From the NCBI RefSeq assembly GCF_003583765.1, contig NZ_QXQA01000026.1:1-52775 (forward strand): 52,775 bases of DNA. Direction: 5' to 3'. The notes under the pieces were generated by a model, which worked only from the letters and a program-made list of their open reading frames with translations, ran no database searches and was not told the DNA's origin. This DNA comes from Paenibacillus nanensis (GTDB taxonomy: Bacteria; Bacillota; Bacilli; Paenibacillales; Paenibacillaceae). This document shows, piece by piece, positions 30,934-38,835 of the stretch (positions within the stretch are counted from its first letter, which is position 1; each line of letters begins with the position of its first letter). Made by a program: the position numbers and the translations under genes.

Positions 30934-31677
30934 ATGAAAACAGGTTGGAAAAGTTTCGGAATGAAAATGAGTACTTTGGCAGTGGCTGCTGCTCTTACAA
31001 CAGGCGGGATCAGTGCGTTCGCAGCGGAACAAGCCCAGACAGGAGAGACCCAGGAAGCCAAAGCTGGCGCGGAAGCGGTTAAAGGCAAACCATTTATTTA
31101 TCAATTCCATGCTGGCGATGCAGGACTGCTGAACAACCCGATCCATCAGCGCAATTATTGGAAGCTGCTGGTACAGGCTTACGCGCCAGAGACAGCGAGT
31201 GCATGGACGAGTGCTCTGGAAGAAAGAAAGCAACTCGAAGCTAGTCTTCCCGCAGCCGATGCGGGACACGTCGTAACCTTCAAAGGGAGACTGCCTGACG
31301 GCGTAGAACTGTCAGAGCAGCCTGAGGATCCGCAGAACACGCTGCGAATTCAAATCGATAAAAGCGGCAATAACCAGCACATCGCTAAATTCACTGACCC
31401 TTCGGGCAACGTCATTTCCATGCCGACAACGGACATCCTCAAGCTGCAAGAAAAACCTGAGCAGTTTACAATTCATAAAGAGCCAGCCCCCGAGATACAA
31501 CGTCTGATCAAGCTGAACGAGGCGGTAGAAGCGAATGACGCGGAAGCGATTCGGACGTTACTGCCGCAGTTGCTGGAAGACTACCGGAAGCAAACGGCGG
31601 AGCTTAAGGAAGATATTGAACAATTGAAAGCATTAAAAGCAGTGAGTACGGAAACAGATACCAAAGCTGAAAAATAA
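30934..31677 (+). CDS. Secreted protein of unknown function
   Basis: A 247-aa exported protein. The signal peptide (~1-31) has the KMSTLAVAAALTTGGISAFA core ending AFA-AE. The mature part starts with a Glu/Ala/Lys-rich segment (32-52), followed by a helical region containing RNYWKLLVQAYAPETASAWT. The C-terminus (~190-247) is a Lys/Glu/Leu-rich helical stretch. I do not recognise a family. GGAGTTTTGG lies upstream of the ATG. It lies just before cssR and cssS, so it might be a substrate or target of secretion stress control, which is inference from position only. Confidence 0.7.
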   Translation: MKTGWKSFGMKMSTLAVAAALTTGGISAFAAEQAQTGETQEAKAGAEAVKGKPFIYQFHAGDAGLLNNPIHQRNYWKLLVQAYAPETASAWTSALEERKQLEASLPAADAGHVVTFKGRLPDGVELSEQPEDPQNTLRIQIDKSGNNQHIAKFTDPSGNVISMPTTDILKLQEKPEQFTIHKEPAPEIQRLIKLNEAVEANDAEAIRTLLPQLLEDYRKQTAELKEDIEQLKALKAVSTETDTKAEK

Positions 31678-31689
31678 CGAAACGAAAAG

Positions 31690-31719
31690 CAGGAGGAGGC
31701 CGTAAGGCACTCCTGTTTT
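31690..31719 (+). terminator. Intrinsic terminator after the secreted protein gene
   Basis: CAGGAG / CTCCTG stem with inner GCC / GGC and a GTAA loop, followed by TTTT. Confidence 0.75.
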
Positions 31720-31774
31720 CACGTTGTCCTTTACGAATATCGAGCTACAGGTCAGTAATAGGAGGAGTTAACGA

Positions 31775-32467
31775 ATGTACCGGATCTATCTGGTGGAGGA
31801 TGAAGAGCATCTGCGCGGAGTACTGGAGGCCTATTTGTTGAAGGAGGGATGGCATGTGCGTTCGTTCCCGGACGGCGCCTCGGCAAGAGACGCGATTGAG
31901 GAACGGCCGGACCTGTGGGTACTCGATATAATGCTGCCTGGAGGTATCGATGGCTACCAGCTTATTCGTGAGATCAAGGCCGATCGGCCGCTGCTGCCGG
32001 TGGTGTTCATTTCCGCTAGAGATGCGGATATTGACCGCGTTGTCGGGCTTGAAATGGGCAGCGACGATTACGTCGCCAAGCCCTTTCTTCCGCGCGAGCT
32101 TGTTGTTCGTATCCGCAAGCTGCTGGAGCGGATATACCGCCATTATGAGGACGCGCAGGATAGGAGCGAGAGGAGAAGCAAGCTGTATATGCCTCCTTAT
32201 ATCATTAATGAGCTAGCCCGAACGGTAGAAGACGAAAAAGGCATAAGCATTGAACTGACGTCAAAAGAGTTCGACCTCCTGGTGTACATGGCGAGACATA
32301 CGGGTCAAGTGCTGGAGAGAGAGCAGATGCTGAGTGCCGTCTGGGGAAGTGATTATTACGGCTCGGATCGGGTCGTAGACGATCTTGTGCGAAGATTGCG
32401 CCGCAGGCTGCCTGAGATGAAGCTTGAGACCGTGTACGGTTATGGATATAGGATGGTGAGAGGATGA
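31775..32467 (+). CDS. cssR: Secretion stress response regulator CssR
   Basis: A 230-aa OmpR/PhoB-type response regulator. It aligns closely with Bacillus subtilis CssR: LWVLDIMLPGGIDGYQLIRE with phospho-acceptor Asp51, FISARDADIDRVVGLEMGSD, KPFLPRELVVRI, and in the winged helix DYYGSDRVVDDLVRRLRRRL and ETVYGYGYRM. CssR activates htrA/htrB-type quality-control proteases when secreted proteins misfold or amylases are overproduced. AGGAGGAG precedes the ATG. The stop overlaps the cssS start by 4 nt (ATGA). Confidence 0.93.
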   Translation: MYRIYLVEDEEHLRGVLEAYLLKEGWHVRSFPDGASARDAIEERPDLWVLDIMLPGGIDGYQLIREIKADRPLLPVVFISARDADIDRVVGLEMGSDDYVAKPFLPRELVVRIRKLLERIYRHYEDAQDRSERRSKLYMPPYIINELARTVEDEKGISIELTSKEFDLLVYMARHTGQVLEREQMLSAVWGSDYYGSDRVVDDLVRRLRRRLPEMKLETVYGYGYRMVRG

Positions 32468-34098
32468 GAATCAGGCAATGGCCGCTTTCGGTCAAATTAT
32501 GGAGTGTGTTCGCCGCATTGACGTTGTTCATTTTCGCTTTGCTTGCGGTGCTCCTGCCATGGCTCTTGAAAAGCTTTTTTACGGATCAGCTTTATGATAT
32601 CCTGATAGACTCCCAGACCAATGTCATGCTGGAATATAAAGAGACGGGAGGAACAAGCGTCAGCGATCCCGTCTTGAGAGTACATACATCGAGCAAACAA
32701 AGCGCGCCTGGCTTAGAAGCGCCCCTAGATAATCCGGTGACGGATGGAGCTTCTGGAGAGGCAGGAGAAAAAGCAGACGTTGAGCCGTTTCAGATGAGCG
32801 GTTCGAACCAAGATGTCCGCAGCGTACTGGTCTCACCGGACCATTCGGTTATTCGGGTTCAGCGTGGCGCCGAGGTCAAAGTGGAACAGAAGGAGCCGAT
32901 GGTTCAGCATTTTATTATTCATTCGGAATCTGCTCAAGTGCAGGAAGAAGCAGGTGAAGAGACGTCTGTCGGTACAGATCCGTTCGTCACTGCGATCGAG
33001 AAGGATGCGCTCGCGCAGCAGCAGCCTATCAAGAAATATAAAGCGGATATTAACGACCAAAGCTTATTTTATGTCATCCGCAAAGAAATGGTTGAAGGGG
33101 ATATAAACTATATCGTCTCATACGCTTGGGGGAATTACCGCAATGATCTGGTGATGACGATGTTCAAACGGCTCATGCTGCTCATGGTCGGGTTAATTGT
33201 AATCAGCTGGCTGCCCTGCATGGTGCTGGCACGTTATTTAACACGTCCGCTTGTCCAGATGGAGCGCCATGTGGGACGACTGGCCGATCGCGATTGGCAT
33301 GAGCCTCTAAAGACCGGCCGGCATGATGAAATCGGAAGGTTGGCACAAGCGATCGAGTCGATGCGGCAGCGGCTTGTCAGACAGGATAAGGCACAGCAAT
33401 TTTTTCTGCAAAATACGTCGCATGAGCTAAAGACGCCGGTAATGGTCATCCGCAGCTATGTACAATCGATTCGTGACGGCATTTACCCGAAAGGGACGCT
33501 TCATGGCAGTTTGAACATCATTATGCAGGAAGCAGAGAGGCTGGAGCGGAAAATTCGCGACCTGTTGATCCTGAATAAGCTAAACTACTTGTCCGCTCGG
33601 GACATAGAAGCGCAGCGCTTTATTGTAAAGCCGATCGTTGAAGATGCGATTCAGCGGCTGCGGTACAGACGCCCGGAAATCAGCTGGCAGCTGGACCTGG
33701 ATGACTCGGCCTCGCTTGTTGGAGACAGGGAGCAGTGGAATGTTGCGCTGGAGAATTTGCTCGATAACCAGCTGCGATATGCCCGGTCCGTTATTCAAGT
33801 CACGGTAGAGAAGGGCGCAAGACAAACAGCTTCAAAGAACGAGGAGCCGCAGGCGTCATGCGGGAACCTGTCTGTCATTCGTATTGCGAACGACGGGCCT
33901 CAGTTGGATGAGGAGGCGGCTTCACGCATGTTCGAACGATATCAGACTGGAGCCTCGGGACAATTCGGGCTTGGCCTCACGATCGTCCGGCAAATTGCCG
34001 AAAACCACGGGTTATCTGTGCGGGCCGCCAATGAAGCGGATGGCGTCGCCTTCTATTTGGAGCCATGGGCTGACCAAGCGTCCGAATTAGCGGGATGA
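32464..34098 (+). CDS. cssS: Secretion stress sensor histidine kinase CssS
   Basis: A 544-aa membrane sensor kinase. A first transmembrane helix (~12-36) and a second (~236-256) flank an extracellular sensor region of about 200 residues. The HAMP linker (~258-310) leads to the HisKA domain with the phosphoacceptor in FFLQNTSHELKTPVMVIRSY, then the ATPase domain with NALENLLDNQLRYA and GQFGLGLTIVRQIAENHG. B. subtilis CssS is about 450 aa, so this sensor region is roughly 90 residues longer, with a Glu/Ser/Ala-rich acidic insert near 85-115 and 160-175. It pairs with CssR by position and overlap. The insert may change the sensed ligand. Confidence 0.9.
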   Translation: MRIRQWPLSVKLWSVFAALTLFIFALLAVLLPWLLKSFFTDQLYDILIDSQTNVMLEYKETGGTSVSDPVLRVHTSSKQSAPGLEAPLDNPVTDGASGEAGEKADVEPFQMSGSNQDVRSVLVSPDHSVIRVQRGAEVKVEQKEPMVQHFIIHSESAQVQEEAGEETSVGTDPFVTAIEKDALAQQQPIKKYKADINDQSLFYVIRKEMVEGDINYIVSYAWGNYRNDLVMTMFKRLMLLMVGLIVISWLPCMVLARYLTRPLVQMERHVGRLADRDWHEPLKTGRHDEIGRLAQAIESMRQRLVRQDKAQQFFLQNTSHELKTPVMVIRSYVQSIRDGIYPKGTLHGSLNIIMQEAERLERKIRDLLILNKLNYLSARDIEAQRFIVKPIVEDAIQRLRYRRPEISWQLDLDDSASLVGDREQWNVALENLLDNQLRYARSVIQVTVEKGARQTASKNEEPQASCGNLSVIRIANDGPQLDEEAASRMFERYQTGASGQFGLGLTIVRQIAENHGLSVRAANEADGVAFYLEPWADQASELAG

Positions 34099-34245
34099 TG
34101 TCTTATGCGCCGAGCAGCTCGATCAACATGATGCGAATGATGCGTAATGGTGCGTAATGATGTATTAGCTTGCGAATCCCAGCTGAGTATTTGATCTTCG
34201 AGTATCGTTCTGCACGGAGGACTCATTAAAGCTTTAATCTGATCG

Positions 34246-34287
34246 GGACTGATACCTGTCTAAAATACAATATACAGATATCAGTCC
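34246..34287. other. Stable inverted repeat between convergent genes
   Basis: GGACTGATA (34246-34254) pairs with TATCAGTCC (34279-34287), and CTGT with ACAG inside. It lacks a T-run, so a terminator role is uncertain; it lies between cssS (+) and the gene at 34317 (-). Confidence 0.55.
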
Positions 34288-34316
34288 ACTAATCGATGAC
34301 GATCGTGCCATTTCTG

Positions 34317-34871
34317 CTATAGTTCTATACTAATACGCGCAAGGACCCCAGCTGGATTGGATTCGCTTCTATTGGCGTTAGAAGGGAAGTTGAACGCGGC
34401 TATTACAATATCATTATTGCCTCTCCGAAGAAAACGTCTAATATTAAATGTTCTTCCCGGATTAAAGAAGGAAACGTTAGCTTGTGGATTATCAATGACA
34501 ACCGGCCGTCCATTTATTAAAACGATAGCAAAGTTGTCGACAGCCAAGAACAAACTAGCACGCCTGACAGCATTATTAATTCTGAATCTTCTAGCGACCA
34601 CAGCAGCAGGGCCATTCGGATCATTTCTTCCCCAAACGTACGATTCGCCGGCCCGCGGCGCTACCCACGCCGGATTCCGGGCAATTTCCAAAGCGTTTAC
34701 CCAATCTCGATTTGTACTAATTGTCCTAGTAGCTTGACTTATGACATACGGTCTTTGAGCTTGTAATGATCTTCGTGCGGTGCTCATCGCTCTTAATGTC
34801 CTTGCAACGGTTCTTGCCATAATTCCTCGAGGCCTTGCAACCGAACTTCTTTTAACCGTTCTTTTTTGCAT
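34317..34871 (-). CDS. Hypothetical protein with basic N-terminus and beta-sandwich-like C-terminus
   Basis: A 184-aa protein. Residues 1-50 are very basic (about a third Arg/Lys) and lack a signal peptide. The C-terminal ~110 residues alternate strand-like segments (SLFLAVDNFAIVLINGRPVV, NNDIVIAAFNFPSNANR) in a pattern that resembles carbohydrate-binding beta-sandwiches found in bacterial rhamnosidase-type proteins; this is a visual inference. AGGAGG precedes the ATG. Asn is abundant. It is isolated between the css operon and a region of pseudogenes. It might be a spore or nucleic-acid associated protein, but this is not shown. Confidence 0.55.
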   Translation of the reverse strand: MQKRTVKRSSVARPRGIMARTVARTLRAMSTARRSLQAQRPYVISQATRTISTNRDWVNALEIARNPAWVAPRAGESYVWGRNDPNGPAAVVARRFRINNAVRRASLFLAVDNFAIVLINGRPVVIDNPQANVSFFNPGRTFNIRRFLRRGNNDIVIAAFNFPSNANRSESNPAGVLARISIEL

Positions 34872-34997
34872 CTGTTAACCTCCTGATTTTTTATATTAAA
34901 TCCTTATCATATATATGTTTCCGTAAATATCATTGAAATGGACATTAGACATCATCAAGTCACCCAGTCTTCCTATAGGCAAATAGACTTACGTACT

Positions 34998-35224
34998 GCA
35001 GGCGGCATCAAAAGTAATATATTCAAAGCGAAAAAACTGGAGCCGACGACGGAGCTGGAAGGCTAGCTTGGGCATCCGTCAGTTTACGGCTAGCGCCAAT
35101 GACGGCAACCTGCCGATTCAAACGATGGATCGCGATCCGGATCGATTCCAAATGATCGGCTAACGGCGTCGGCAAATATTGGCTAGTCGAGCTGGAGAAG
35201 GAGCAGAAGGTTGTATATACGCAG
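34998..35224 (+). pseudogene. Degraded fragment of a discoidin (F5/8 type C) domain gene
   Basis: This stretch matches the 3' part of the large gene at 41696-44362. GCATCAAA..ATATTCAAAGCGAAAAAA and AATGACGGCAACCTGCCGATTCA..C occur in both, and the encoded ASANDGNLPI and MDRDPD peptides are shared. Compared with 43830-44110 it lacks about 75 bp, has several stop codons and breaks the frame. It is the remnant of a paralogous protein with the same C-terminal domain. Similarity to the live copy is still high, so decay is fairly recent. Confidence 0.85.
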
Positions 35225-35312
35225 GAGCTTTCCCTTAATTTTGCGTATATGTCGCACGTCACCTATTCCCTTCATACAGGTAAATTTGCGAAGGGATGCT
35301 TAGCGATTGCAA

Positions 35313-35441
35313 ATGGTTGATGTGGTCGTGGTTGGCGGAGGAATGGCTGATTTAAACAATGCAATTTATGTTGCCAAAGCTGAGAATCAAGCGGTGGTTA
35401 TTGAAAAACAGAATCGCTTAGGCGGCAGCGTTAAGCCATAG
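35313..35441 (+). pseudogene. N-terminal fragment of an FAD-dependent oxidoreductase
   Basis: A 42-codon frame whose product starts VDVVVVGGGMADLNNAIY and ends VVIEKQNRLGGS: the dinucleotide-binding beta-alpha-beta unit of phytoene-dehydrogenase/amine-oxidase type flavoproteins (GxGxxG, then Glu at the end of strand 2). The usual family sequence is GGGMAGLxxA; here the third Gly is Asp. The frame stops after 42 residues, far short of the roughly 450-500 aa of the family. A relic of a lost gene. Confidence 0.8.
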
Positions 35442-35503
35442 GGATAGCTCACTTTGAGCGCGGCGAATTTACGGCTTCGGGAGATGGGGGGAAAGATTCG
35501 AGG

Positions 35504-35524
35504 CCGCGATACTCGCGGTTTTTT
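35504..35524 (+). terminator. Intrinsic terminator within the pseudogene region
   Basis: CCGCGA / TCGCGG stem with a TAC loop and a T-run. Confidence 0.85.
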
Positions 35525-35529
35525 GTTTT

Positions 35530-35580
35530 AAGGATATAAGCACTTGTCCTAATCGAAGGCAAGAACTTATATCCTTAACC
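35530..35580. repeat. Palindromic repeat unit, copy 1
   Basis: AAGGATATAAG (35530-35540) pairs exactly with CTTATATCCTT (35566-35576), with further pairing inside (CTTGTCCT / AGGCAAG). The reverse strand of the right half (GGTTAAGGATATAAGTT...) is repeated at 40844-40867. No T-run follows, and its function is unknown. Confidence 0.7.
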
Positions 35581-35672
35581 GAGAAAGAAAAGAACATGTA
35601 TTCTTCAGCGCATAGCCACGAGGCCTGTTGATGTTGAATATCGATCATAATGTCTGAATAGCATGCCGGTTT

Positions 35673-36452
35673 TTATTCCGCGGCCTCACCGGCGGAGCTG
35701 CGGAAGGCGCGAGGCGTGCAACCGGCAATTCGGCGGAATTGTCTGGAGAAGTGCTCGACATTCTGGTAGCCGCACAATGCCGCGATGTCGGCGATCCGCT
35801 GAGAGCCGTATACAAGCAGCTCCTTGGCCAGCCGGACCCGGCTCTGAATGACATCTTCCATGCACGAGACACCGAAAGCGGATTTGTACAAGGTCTGCAA
35901 ATAACTCGGACTTAAGTGGACGGACTCCGCCATGACCGGTACGGACCATGCATAACCGGGATTATTGTGAATCCGCTTGCGAAGCTCCAGCAAATGATGC
36001 TCATCCGGCTGTCTATCCGTGTGCCGGGCGGCCTCCAGCAGCTTGTTGTACAGCAGCCGGAGCAAATAACCGATCGATAATTCCCGGTAATCATATTGAA
36101 AGTAATTTTCGGTAGCGAGCAGCTGGAACAGCTTGCTGAAATAGCCGGGGTCCGGCATCTGCAGCGGAACTCCAAGCGGCAGGCTCGTTTCCGTTAAGTA
36201 GGATTCGTCGGAATCGAAGCGCACCCAGTCGTTAACGAATTGCTCCGAGCAAGCGCGATACCAGATTTTCTGTCCGGGCCGAAAAAGCACGGCGCAATTG
36301 GCCGGGTATTCTCTGATACTGCCCTGCACCCAGATTTCGGCCGGAGTATGTGTCAAAATAAGCAGCCAAAAATCATGGCCTTCCGGAAAATCATAGAGAA
36401 AGTCGCCAGGATGGGCAGCGCCGCATCCAACATAGTAAATAGTAGTTGTCAT
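35673..36452 (-). CDS. AraC family transcriptional regulator
   Basis: A 259-aa regulator. The N-terminal cupin-like ligand domain (~5-150) includes YPANCAVLFRPGQKIWYRAC. The C-terminal double helix-turn-helix (~160-255) has LSPSYLQTLYKSAFGVSCME and LVYGSQRIADIAALCGYQNV, then FSRQFRRIAGCTPRAFR, as in other AraC proteins. It is divergent from the GH43 gene at 36683, so it most likely activates that gene and the following GH127 gene in response to a plant sugar such as arabinose. A good promoter lies on the opposite strand between them. Confidence 0.92.
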   Translation of the reverse strand: MTTTIYYVGCGAAHPGDFLYDFPEGHDFWLLILTHTPAEIWVQGSIREYPANCAVLFRPGQKIWYRACSEQFVNDWVRFDSDESYLTETSLPLGVPLQMPDPGYFSKLFQLLATENYFQYDYRELSIGYLLRLLYNKLLEAARHTDRQPDEHHLLELRKRIHNNPGYAWSVPVMAESVHLSPSYLQTLYKSAFGVSCMEDVIQSRVRLAKELLVYGSQRIADIAALCGYQNVEHFSRQFRRIAGCTPRAFRSSAGEAAE

Positions 36453-36510
36453 CGTTTCCTCGCAATACTCGCAATAAAAGAATCGATCAAGTTAAAGCAA
36501 GTATAAATCA

Positions 36511-36539
36511 TTGTCCGGTAAAAGTCAGTCCCCTATACT
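36511..36539 (+). promoter_or_regulatory. Promoter of the GH43-GH127 unit
   Basis: TTGTCC, a 17-bp spacer and TATACT, about 145 bp before the GH43 start codon. Confidence 0.65.
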
Positions 36540-36682
36540 ATCCCTGAACACGGAATTGATAGTTCTTCAACGATACCAGGCTGAGGGAATCTGATGCGCT
36601 CCGGTTCGCAACATTGGAAGCGCTCATTACGGCCGAATGGTCTTCGCTACGCATGCAATCTTACAAGCCAGGGGAGCGGGTT

Positions 36683-38494
36683 ATGAACAAATCGACATAT
36701 GAGGTGCTCTGCTACACACGGAAGCCACAGGAGGAACAGCTGTATGCGCCCAAGCTCGCTTACAGCATGCATCTGGCCTGCAGCCTGAATGGCGCGCCGT
36801 ACCGGCCGCTCAACCATAATTCAGGTGTCCTGTTCGCGAAAGCGACAGAAAGGGAAAACGGTACATTATGCGCCAAAAGCTTGCGCAATCCGTACCTGTT
36901 CGCGATGGCTGACGGCAAATACGGCGTTGTCGCGATCCGGACGGAAGCGGGAGGCGAGCCCGATACGGAGAGCTGGGGCTCAGTACTTTTATTCGTCTCG
37001 CCCGATCTTCTGCAGTATAACGAATTAGGGCTATTACGGTTGGGGAGCGCCGGTCACATTCGCGACGTCAGATGCGAATACGAACCGGCGAGCGCCAGAT
37101 ATGTGATTGACTGGGTGGATGACGACGGGAATGCGTACCGCAGCACATGCGCAGATATCGCCAGTCTGGATGAGCTTTCGCCGCCGGAGCCGCTGCAGTC
37201 GTTCGCCCTGCCGCCGATTGCCGCAGACATCGAAGGCTTTGTGCCTCGCAATGTCATGTCGGTGCCGCCGCAAATAGGCGAGCGGCTTGTCCGCAAGCTG
37301 ACCGTGCCCATCCATGTGCGCACCGAGGCGCCGCAGCGCATTGAGGCTGCGGGGGGAACGGAGCAGCTGCAGGCTGTTGGCGCGACGGTAGTTTACAGCG
37401 ACGGCACAACGGCGAGCAAGCGGGTCGACTGGGATACGTCGGGAATCGACTGGGAACGGCCGGGAACTTACCGCGCAACGGGGCGCATCCGGCAGGAGCG
37501 CTTCCCATTTCCGGCTGCGGCTCACCGCGCAGATCCCTGCATCGCCAAGTGGAACGGCCGCTATTATTTTATCGCAACCAACGATGCGGACGGCAATCGG
37601 TCCCTCTCGATCAGAAGCGCCGAGTCCATTCCGGATCTGGTAACGGCAGAAGAAATCAGGCTGCTGGATACGGACTCTTACGACATTTTGAAAAACTTCC
37701 TGTGGGCACCGGAGTTTCATGAAATCGACGGACAATTGTATCTGTTCTTTGCCGGAAGCACGGGCGAATTTATTCATATTCAGTCCCATGTCATGCGGCT
37801 GAAGAAGGGTGGCGATCCGGTTGTTGCGGCAGACTGGGAGACGCCGGTACGTGTCGTGCGGCAGGACGGAAGCCCGCTATTCGAACATGGCATCACGCTA
37901 GATATGACGATCCTGCAATGGAACGGCCGCGTATACGCGTTATGGGCTCAGCGGCAGCTTATACCGCATGATCTGGGGTCCTGGATTTATATCGCGGAGG
38001 TTGATGGAGGCAAGCCATGGCGGCTGAAGAGCGAACCGGTCTGGATTTCGCGGCCTGACTACGGCTGGACGAACAACCGCACCTTCGTGGAGGAAGGTCC
38101 TTTCGCCCTAATCACCGATCGCAAAATCTTCGTTACCTTCGCCGCCGCTATGGTCGACGCTACTTACTGTGTCGGCTTGCTAAGCGCCGAACCCGATGCG
38201 GACTTGCTTGATCCGGCGAGCTGGACTAAGGGCAACTATCCGCTGCTGACATCCAGACATGTACCGGGCGAATATGGCCCTGGTCATAACTCCTATGTCA
38301 CGGATGACGACGGCGTTATTTGGAACGTCTACCATGCCCGCTCCGGCATCGATGAACCGCGCTGTACGGGACTGCGGCGCGTGCATTTCGATATCGACGG
38401 TTGCCCGATGCTCGATCTGACGCCGGACAGAGACGTGAATCCGGCATTGGCCGAGCTAAGTTTGGATGTTGTGGTGATGCAGCGACGGGGGTAG
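36683..38494 (+). CDS. GH43-like glycoside hydrolase (probable arabinofuranosidase/xylosidase)
   Basis: A 603-aa intracellular enzyme without signal peptide. The N-terminal part (~1-180) resembles a first propeller half; a bacterial Ig-like insert lies at ~195-275 (VGATVVYSDGTTASKRVDWD). The five-bladed propeller carries AHRADPCIAKWNGRYYF (general base Asp), FLWAPEFHEIDGQLYLFF and FVEEGPFALI (acid Glu). GH43 enzymes of this kind act on arabinose- or xylose-containing oligomers. I use the ATG at 36683, after GGGGAGCGGG. It leads into a broken permease and a GH127 gene, probably one transcript controlled by the divergent AraC gene. Confidence 0.85.
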   Translation: MNKSTYEVLCYTRKPQEEQLYAPKLAYSMHLACSLNGAPYRPLNHNSGVLFAKATERENGTLCAKSLRNPYLFAMADGKYGVVAIRTEAGGEPDTESWGSVLLFVSPDLLQYNELGLLRLGSAGHIRDVRCEYEPASARYVIDWVDDDGNAYRSTCADIASLDELSPPEPLQSFALPPIAADIEGFVPRNVMSVPPQIGERLVRKLTVPIHVRTEAPQRIEAAGGTEQLQAVGATVVYSDGTTASKRVDWDTSGIDWERPGTYRATGRIRQERFPFPAAAHRADPCIAKWNGRYYFIATNDADGNRSLSIRSAESIPDLVTAEEIRLLDTDSYDILKNFLWAPEFHEIDGQLYLFFAGSTGEFIHIQSHVMRLKKGGDPVVAADWETPVRVVRQDGSPLFEHGITLDMTILQWNGRVYALWAQRQLIPHDLGSWIYIAEVDGGKPWRLKSEPVWISRPDYGWTNNRTFVEEGPFALITDRKIFVTFAAAMVDATYCVGLLSAEPDADLLDPASWTKGNYPLLTSRHVPGEYGPGHNSYVTDDDGVIWNVYHARSGIDEPRCTGLRRVHFDIDGCPMLDLTPDRDVNPALAELSLDVVVMQRRG

Positions 38495-38498
38495 CGTG

Positions 38499-38798
38499 GG
38501 CAAGCTTTTACATCTTCACGCGCGTCATATTGCCTTTATCGAAATGGCCGTCTTTGTGGTCGCACCGTTTCAGTTTCTGGGTGTGTGAAACGATTTTCCG
38601 GGCCCGCTTGCTTACATGAACAAGGAATCGAAGTTAACGCTGGTGCTCGGCCTGCAGCAATTTATTGGCTATTATACAGCTCAATGGGAGCTGTTGATGG
38701 CGGCGGCCACGATGGTGCTCATTCCGCCAATTCTACTATTTATGCTGGGACAAAAATATTTTAATAAAGGCATTGCGGTATCCGGGCTGAAGGGCTGA
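38499..38798 (+). pseudogene. Broken sugar ABC transporter permease (MalG/CUT1-type), C-terminal part
   Basis: The translation gives FYIFTRVILPLSK in one frame and then, in another frame, VFVVAPFQFLGV-stop-NDFPGPLAYMNKESKL and LGLQQFIGYYTAQWELLMAA...KGIAVSGLKG, the C-terminal part of MalG-type permeases. The in-frame stop is a TGA at 38586-38588 where the family has Trp (GVWNDF), and there is a frameshift near 38545. Only the last ~100 codons remain. It lies between the GH43 and GH127 genes where an intact transporter gene is expected, so the operon has lost its own uptake system. Confidence 0.9.
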
Positions 38799-38835
38799 AA
38801 GCAGGTCCGGGCAACCTATCGACAGGAGGGACACA

